Assembly: GCA_028565715.1 (NCBI GenBank)
Contig: JAOXYC010190799.1
Location: 1 to 12,212 of the forward strand
From: Phoronis pallida
Lineage: Eukaryota > Phoronida > Phoronidae
Direction of reading: 5' to 3'
Length of the DNA stretch: 12,212 bases
Part shown: positions 7,688 through 12,212 of the stretch, one piece after another
Layout: every line of letters begins with the position of its first letter
Numbering within the stretch: position 1 is the first letter of the stretch
Notes under the pieces: model-generated
The model's database searches: none
What the model was told of the DNA's origin: nothing
What the model saw: the letters and a program-made list of their open reading frames with translations, nothing else
Made by a program: the position numbers and the translations under genes

Positions 7688-10600
7688 CTGCCAAAATACA
7701 TACAGCAATTAGTTTGTTGGTAAAAAAAAGGAATCGTCTGTTTTTGATATTGAGTAAACCAGTTGAACTTACAGTATTCTCACTAAGCGCTCTAGGCTCT
7801 TAGACAATTCAGTAAACTTTTTTTCTAATATTGACCAAGTATATACAATAAACTCAAAAATAATTAAAAACTGAATGTATTTTATTGGGACTATTACTAT
7901 AATTAATGTAGCCGCACGCATCGTCTCACGATATAGTTTACTATAGCAATGAAACTGGTTGTTTGAAGGACCTCACTTACTTGAAACGGGAGAGATGGAC
8001 ATCACTTTTTGTCAGACCATCGTATGACTAATGTAGAGGGCCCGTTTGCTCTACCCCATTCAATGTGGTGTTTTTGTAATTATAAGATTTCTCGTTTATA
8101 GTTTCTGTACATATTACGGAAGTACACAACGAAATTTACTTGCTATTTCGTCCGTTAGGTATTCTTTTATAACGTGTCCACTTTATTTCCCTACATATTC
8201 ATTGACAGTTAAGGTCATGGGCGAAATTTGTTTGTTTCCGTTGTCTCATTTGCACGGCGGTTAGTATTCGCCGGACTATTGGTAATTGCTGATCAAAGTG
8301 AGCGTTAACCTCGCTATCTTTTGTATTCCGCTCCTATCGTTGCGCCCTCGGATGACCCAAGAAAACTCATTCTTGGCGAATATGAGGACTGCCAGCGCTA
8401 ACCTCATTTTCACAAATGTTTGTATTCAAACGTTAACAATTTGGAGTTGATAATCGTACTTTGCCAAACTGTGACGGTATTACTTTGTTGCGGTAAGACA
8501 ATGTTGCGATGTCTCCGACGGACAGAGATTCGGTTATCTGAGAGGTGACAATAATACCGACGACGGCGCTACCAGGTCATCCTCGGGTGACAAAACGCGA
8601 CTCTTCGTCTTTATTTATCCGTTCACTTGTAAGACGTAAGTTTTCTCGTTTTTTTGTTCTGTTTACCGCAGTTATGTAAAAATATTGATGGAATATGTCT
8701 TCTAAAGCGAAAGGTACCAAGGCTCTTCGTTGCTTTTTATCCATCTCCACTTACTCTCTGTTTAAAGGGCCACGTCAGCAGGGCGTCGTACTCCCCTCTC
8801 AAAATGACGAAAAAGAGCGACACGTGTGTTGTCTTGCCGCTCCCGTCACCATTGGGATAAAGACGACAGCACATCTTATATCCCGTAGGACTGGTGTAGA
8901 AACATGGTGAATATAAACTCAAAGTTCGACCTGAAATGTAACAAGAAAATCATGTTTCTTTACTATCACTAATTTAGTTACAGCACAATCTCACACACTG
9001 TTTAATTAGTCCGTAACTTAGACTTTCTCAGGAGCGGTTCACTTTAGTCTGTCCCTTGGGAATTGGGTAACGCCTCCCACCAGCAGCTGGCAACAACGTC
9101 TGCATGTCTAGAACTCAATTACTACTTGTGAGGTAAAATGTTCAATTCACCCGGTAAAGTTAGAGCATGAAAAACCCTCCGATCTTAAATGGAATTTCCG
9201 TAAGCCAGTTTAGGCGACATTAGTAAAACAAACGGACATAGTAAAAAAATCATACCTTGCATCGCTTCAGCCCTCTTCTTTGAAAATTGTTTTATTTTCC
9301 AAATTAATACTCCATCATAACTAACCAGGTCAAGGGCCTGAATAAAAAGATGAGCAAAAAATATCTGTGAGAATTTGTAACACGTAAGTAATACGGTCAT
9401 GGTATTCAGGACATATTTGGATAATCAAGAGAAATACCATCGAGGGTATAATTTTCAAAAGCCCATTTTAACACAGATTGTAAACCACTTATATCCTTTA
9501 CCAGTGGTCCAGAAATACCGAGCATAAAAATGTATTAAAAACTGGAATCTGACTAAAGATCTGCATTTCCGGCGGTGGATAGAAAGGACAAACTTTTTTA
9601 AGAAAATGACTACAACAGTAGTTAAAAATCCTACAAAACAAGCTGCAGTTTTGTGTTTCCACCAAATTGGAACAAGCTCAAATTTTCACAACACACACCT
9701 GTTCCGTGTCGGTGTTAAACTAGAAATGGGACAAGAAGTCCAATTTCAGAAAATGATTAATTTTTAAGTGTCCCAAAATGGCGAGAAATACCGTACCTGT
9801 AGTCGTAGGTCCTGTTCAGCTAGTGCCACGTCTTTTAACGCCAAAGTACGTTCCATTTTCTTGACCGTTTTCTCCATGGCGTCCAACTCATCTCGTTCTC
9901 GTCTGCGTTGTCGTTCGTGGTCCTCCATAGCTTTATCAACCTTCTCAATATCCTGATGTATTACAGACAACACACCTGTCAAATAAAGTGGGAACTTTTC
10001 ATGGGGAGCCTCTATGGTGGACTAGGTAATAAGTATGCCTGCAGGTGTGCATTATAGACAAATGCTTCATTTGTTGTTATTTTTACTCGAGTGATGTTTT
10101 TAGTTTTATGTTTTTAGTTTTGAATTTAAAAGGCTAAAATTTTCATAAATTTTGAGACCCATTTCCCTACTAAGGCCAAAAAGTATATCTTTAAATTTTC
10201 ATGAAGATCCGACCACTCATGGCGGAGAAATCTATGTTCGAAAAGTGCCAAAAATAGCCTTAATCGCAACGTTCACACTTACATTAAAGTTTTTAAAAGA
10301 TATGTTTATAATAAAAGTATAATTAAGGAATTGCTCATAGAAAAGTGCTTGTAGCTCAGTGAATAGAGTCATGTCCCTTCAACACAAAGGTCTTGGTTTT
10401 GAATCCTGACTTGAACTGTTCCAACTGAGGATGCATACCTGTCAACCCTCCCGGTTTTACCGGGAGTCTCACGGTTTTTTGTTCAAACTCACGGTCTCCC
10501 GATTTCTCCTTTGATTCTCACGTTTTTCTTAAAACTGCTCAAAACATAACATGTACGTATAAACTCAAAGACCAAGTCTAAAAATAATGAAAATTGGTTG

Positions 10601-12180
10601 TCATTTTTTTCAATTTTGGCGTCAAGAATACATCAAATCGTAAACAACAATCAAAAATTTCCGCCAAACCCCCTCCAATAGGACCCTCCCATACCCTCCC
10701 CTCTCCGCTTATTGGAAATGACCGAACAATCTCCCGCTTTTTATTCTTTAGGGGTTGACAGCTCTGAAGATGGCATTGTGAATGTCTTAACAATGGCTAT
10801 TACTGTAAGCATTCTAGCTTAACCTTACCCTCCACTGAATTCAACTTAGCCTCCATAGCATTCATTTTCATTGGTGAGTCAGAACTGGAAAGCATACTTT
10901 TCATCGACATTGCTGCACCTCCACTTGTTGAAGCCTGCAAAGGAAATGGAAACTGTTTTTAAACTGCATACTTTGCTTTTCCAAATCCTGTATTTTATAA
11001 TAATTTTTTTTTTTATTTCTGTTAGAAATAATCATGAGCGTGGTATGATTTTGCTCATAAAAGTAATGGATGTCAACATGAAAACATGAACTTTTCACTG
11101 AAATGCAGCATGTTCTAGAACTCAATTTGGTAGATTGATGTCGGATCCAATATCACTGCCTAAAGATTCATAAATGGTCTGGAAAGTCATACAGGTCTTA
11201 ATCATTGTAAAGCGCTTTGAATTAAAAGCGCTATATAAGCACCGACACTATTATTATTATTATTATTATTTTACATAGGTATGATGCAAACTGGGCCAAG
11301 ATTCACAAAAAATAGAAAAATCAAGCTTTTTGCTCTCTTTTGAAATTTCACAAAAATAAATTCTATTTCACACCAAACTCTCAAATGGTATTGTCTAAAA
11401 ACATTTTTAAGGAGTTTTTATATTTTCTTATTATTGTAAAGATGACTTTCTTGTGAAAGTCATCTTTACAATAATAAGAAAATATGAAATTAAACCACAA
11501 CTGTAGACAAGAGCCATATCTTAGCCATGGCCAAAATAAAACATTTTGTGAAATGAGACATGCTTCAGTGCAAAATATTTCTCTAAAAGAAAACCCACCT
11601 TAACACTGCCATCTGAAGCCATGCTGTCAACTTTCAGCTGTAGTGTCTTCACAGAGTCCGCCATTTCTTGTAGACGTCTGTTAACCACTTTATTGTCGTC
11701 AGGTGCGCACGCCGTGGCTGAAGGGGGAGCTGCTGCAGCACTACTGGTAGATGAAGGCGGGTTCTCTTCAACGGCCTTCACTCTCTCTAGGACTAACTCA
11801 ACATGTTGTACCACACACTTCTTGTTGTGGGATAGAAGATTGTCTGACTTTATCTGAAAATGATTAATAATGATAATAATAATAATAACAATAATGATAA
11901 CAATTTTAATTGTATGTATTTCATATTCAACTATTATTGGTGGCAATAAACATATTTCATAATTATATTATTATTATCATTTTTATTATTATTAATATAA
12001 TCATTATTTTTTTAATTATTATAATGATTATTATTAACGTTATTATCAACATCATTTATATAGTGCCTTTGACATGGTTCTTCACAGACTTAAAATACAT
12101 TAATGGATATTATTATTATCATTATTATTATTATTAAAGGTATTTACCTTGTCAGAGTCCAGTGTTTTGAGCATGAAGAG
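7466..12180 (-). CDS. TRAF2: TRAF2-like TNF-receptor-associated factor, C-terminal part (spliced, partial)
   Basis: Gene-level entry. Supported exons are 11599-11853, 10829-10934, 9797-9975, 9256-9337, 8755-8930 and 7466-7687; a short one near 12148-12180 is uncertain. Phases agree at every junction and together give about 339 residues. The order is the end of a TRAF-type zinc finger (LLSHNKKCVVQH), a Pro/Ser/Ala linker, coiled coil (TRAF-N), then a complete TRAF-C/MATH domain with SYDGVLIWKI, GYKMC, YPNGDGSGK, SLFFVILRGEYDALL, WPFKQR, VTLMILDQ, DAFRPDETSSSF, EMNIASGCP and the end IVDQTGL. TRAFs trimerise through the coiled coil, bind receptor tails with the MATH domain in the cytosol, and feed NF-kB and JNK signalling. 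The residues corresponding to the human TRAF2 receptor groove (Arg and Tyr in CRLYPNGD, the SSS serines, Ser in IASG) are present. LALKDVAL and the IVDxTGL end point to TRAF2; some MATH segments (RGEYDALL) resemble TRAF3. RING and earlier zinc fingers would lie beyond the right edge. Confidence 0.92.
7688..8754 (-). other. TRAF intron, 1.07 kb
   Basis: Bounded by GTAAGT and TTTTGGCAG. The stretch 8200-8640 is GC-richer than the rest and has loosely repeated words (AGCG(T/C)TAACCTC at about 8302 and 8396). I recognise nothing else in it. Confidence 0.7.
8755..8930 (-). CDS. TRAF2: TRAF exon: central MATH domain
   Basis: This 176-nt exon has acceptor TTACATTTCAG| and donor AGA|GTAAGT, starting in phase 1 and ending in phase 0. 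It encodes RTLSLYSPCFYTS, GYKMCCRLYPNGDGSGK, THVSLFFVILRGEYDALL and TWPFKQR. These are hallmark TRAF-C strands, with the conserved Arg, Tyr and Asp of the receptor-binding groove. A plus-strand frame over the same bases is a shadow. Confidence 0.94.
9256..9337 (-). CDS. TRAF2: TRAF exon: start of the MATH domain
   Basis: This 82-nt exon has acceptor TTTTTATTCAG| and donor CAAG|GTATGA, phase 0 to phase 1. It encodes ALDLVSYDGVLIWKIKQFSK and then KRAEAMQ. The Y-D/N-G-V-x-I-W-K motif is the first strand of the TRAF-C domain. Confidence 0.92.
9338..9796 (-). other. TRAF intron, 459 bp
   Basis: Lies between GTACGG and TTTATTCAG. AT-rich; no recognisable element. The neighbouring intron at 8931-9255 (325 bp) is likewise empty. 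Confidence 0.7.
9797..9975 (-). CDS. TRAF2: TRAF exon: coiled coil (TRAF-N)
   Basis: This 179-nt exon has acceptor TTTATTTGACAG| and donor CTACAG|GTACGG, phase 1 to phase 0. It encodes 59 residues with strong heptad and charged character (VLSVIHQDIEKVDKAMEDHE, RQRRRERDELDAMEKTVKKM, TLALKDVALAEQDLRLQ). The region forms the trimeric stalk in TRAFs. Confidence 0.9.
10346..10412 (+). repeat. tRNA-like SINE fragment
   Basis: An A-box-like TAGCTCAGTGAATAGAG (from 10352) and a B-box-like GGTTTTGAATCC (10395-10406) are spaced as in a tRNA. The D stem pairs (GCTC with GAGT), but the anticodon and T stems are broken. A decayed tRNA-derived SINE head is more likely than a working tRNA. Confidence 0.5.
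10439..10761. mobile_element. Candidate TIR element beginning CTGTCAACCC
   Basis: CTGTCAACCC at 10439-10448 is matched by its complement GGGTTGACAG at 10752-10761. Just inside the left end is a perfect hairpin CTCCCGGT/ACCGGGAG (10448-10466), followed by reiterated CTCACGGT-type words. Target duplications are not clear. A small non-autonomous DNA element is the best guess. Confidence 0.45.
10829..10934 (-). CDS. TRAF2: TRAF exon: Ser/Met-rich linker before the coiled coil
   Basis: This 106-nt exon has acceptor CCTTTGCAG| and donor GTGGAGG|GTAAGG, phase 0 to phase 1. It reads ASTSGGAAMSMKSMLSSSDS then PMKMNAMEAKLNSVE. It is not conserved in known TRAFs as far as I can tell. It is supported by exact phase agreement with both neighbours and good splice sites. 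Confidence 0.8.
11205..11272 (+). repeat. GCGCTATATAA module with (ATT)n tail
   Basis: TTGTAAAGCGCTTTGAATTAAAAGCGCTATATAAG is followed within about 12 bp by an (ATT)n run. I recall this arrangement as a widespread SINE or repeat 3' end in marine invertebrate genomes. The two AGCGCT words form a short inverted repeat. The full repeat body is not visible here. Confidence 0.55.
11420..11485. repeat. Perfect 31-bp inverted repeat with 4-nt loop
   Basis: Arms 11420-11450 and 11455-11485 are exact complements around TTGT. It lies in a TRAF intron and would be transcribed as an RNA hairpin. Confidence 0.9.
11599..11853 (-). CDS. TRAF2: TRAF exon: zinc-finger end, low-complexity linker, coiled coil
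   Basis: This 255-nt exon is phase 0 at both ends, with acceptor TCATTTTCAG| and donor GTTAAG|GTGGGT. It begins IKSDNLLSHNKKCVVQHVEL, matching the H..C..H end of a TRAF-type zinc finger. A linker rich in Pro, Ser, Ala and Thr follows, then a coiled-coil start (NRRLQEMADSVKTLQLKVDS). The frame continues upstream into the intron only because ATT repeats code for Ile/Asn runs. Confidence 0.86.
11854..12147 (-). other. TRAF intron filled by ATT-type microsatellite
   Basis: Runs of ATT/AAT triplets and their variants occupy about 11865-12055 and 12107-12137. Between them (12056-12100) lies TTTATATAGTGCCTTTGACATG, a decayed reverse-oriented relative of the module at 11205. Minus- and plus-strand open frames here encode only Ile/Asn/Tyr runs and are not genes. 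Confidence 0.75.
12148..12180 (-). CDS. Possible short upstream TRAF exon or alternative start
   Basis: A good donor AAG|GTAAAT sits at 12146-12148 in phase 0, matching the next exon. The phase-0 frame reads LFMLKTLDSDK but meets TGA at 12199-12201. It would therefore need an acceptor after the AG at 12181-12182, which has a poor pyrimidine tract, or an alternative first exon with ATG at 12172-12174. The peptide lacks zinc-finger Cys residues. The left boundary is uncertain. Confidence 0.35.
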
Positions 12181-12212
12181 CTTTCGTGACCATCGCGGTC
12201 ACTTCGTCGGTT

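Larger units (their letters stand above)
9976..10828 (-). other. TRAF intron, 853 bp, with SINE-like and TIR elements
   Basis: Bounded by GTAAGG and TTTGACAG. It contains the tRNA-like fragment and the CTGTCAACCC element listed separately, which fill about half of it. Confidence 0.7.
10935..11598 (-). other. TRAF intron, 664 bp
   Basis: Contains the GCGCTATATAA module with ATT tail and the perfect snapback hairpin, listed separately. The remainder is plain AT-rich sequence. Confidence 0.7.

Noticed and set aside
9768-9956. Plus-strand Ser/Arg-rich frame
   Set aside because: Antisense of the TRAF coiled-coil exon.
10346-10412. Functional tRNA gene
   Set aside because: A- and B-box-like words are present, but the anticodon and T stems do not pair; better read as a SINE remnant.
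11420-11485. MicroRNA precursor
   Set aside because: Perfect pairing and a 4-nt loop are unlike animal pre-miRNAs; kept as a snapback finding instead.
11910-12137. 75-residue plus-strand and neighbouring minus-strand frames rich in Ile, Tyr and Asn
   Set aside because: Translations of ATT microsatellite, not coding sequence.

Overview
The window is nuclear DNA from an animal. It is AT-rich and holds two spliced genes, both on the minus strand, with GT-AG introns of about 0.3 to 1.9 kb, ATT-type microsatellites and several foldback or MITE-like elements. A tRNA-like SINE fragment, a 'GCGCTATATAA' module next to ATT repeats, and three copies of TAGGCCTA suggest a marine invertebrate. An echinoderm or hemichordate fits best from memory, and a mollusc is possible. 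This assignment is an inference. Almost none of the coding sequence lies in long open frames, so both genes were rebuilt exon by exon from splice signals and phase.

Left part (1-3022): the 5' part of a gene for a small secreted histidine- and aspartate-rich protein that I do not recognise. It has a TATA box (3003-3010), a predicted start of transcription near 2978, a signal-peptide exon (2888-2948), a His-rich exon (882-974) and a second His-rich exon (1-136) that runs off the left edge. All junctions are phase 1. Between the last two exons lie four decayed tandem copies of the His-rich exon with its intron, at a period of about 120 bp. Two copies keep splice sites but share a stop codon.

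Middle (3023-7465): no gene that I can support. It holds two TA-flanked MITE-like elements (3564-3888 and 4949-5281), a 26-bp-arm hairpin element (6432-6540) and minor repeats.

Right part (7466-12212): the 3' part of a TRAF-family signalling adaptor, closest to TRAF2. Six well-supported exons run from the end of the last TRAF-type zinc finger, through a low-complexity linker and coiled coil (TRAF-N), to a complete TRAF-C/MATH domain and stop codon. The RING and most zinc fingers would lie beyond the right edge. Introns carry a SINE or tRNA-like fragment, a candidate TIR element, a perfect 31-bp snapback hairpin and ATT microsatellites.

The two genes are tandem on the same strand, with about 4.5 kb between the TRAF stop codon and the His-rich promoter. 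Nothing shows that they work together.
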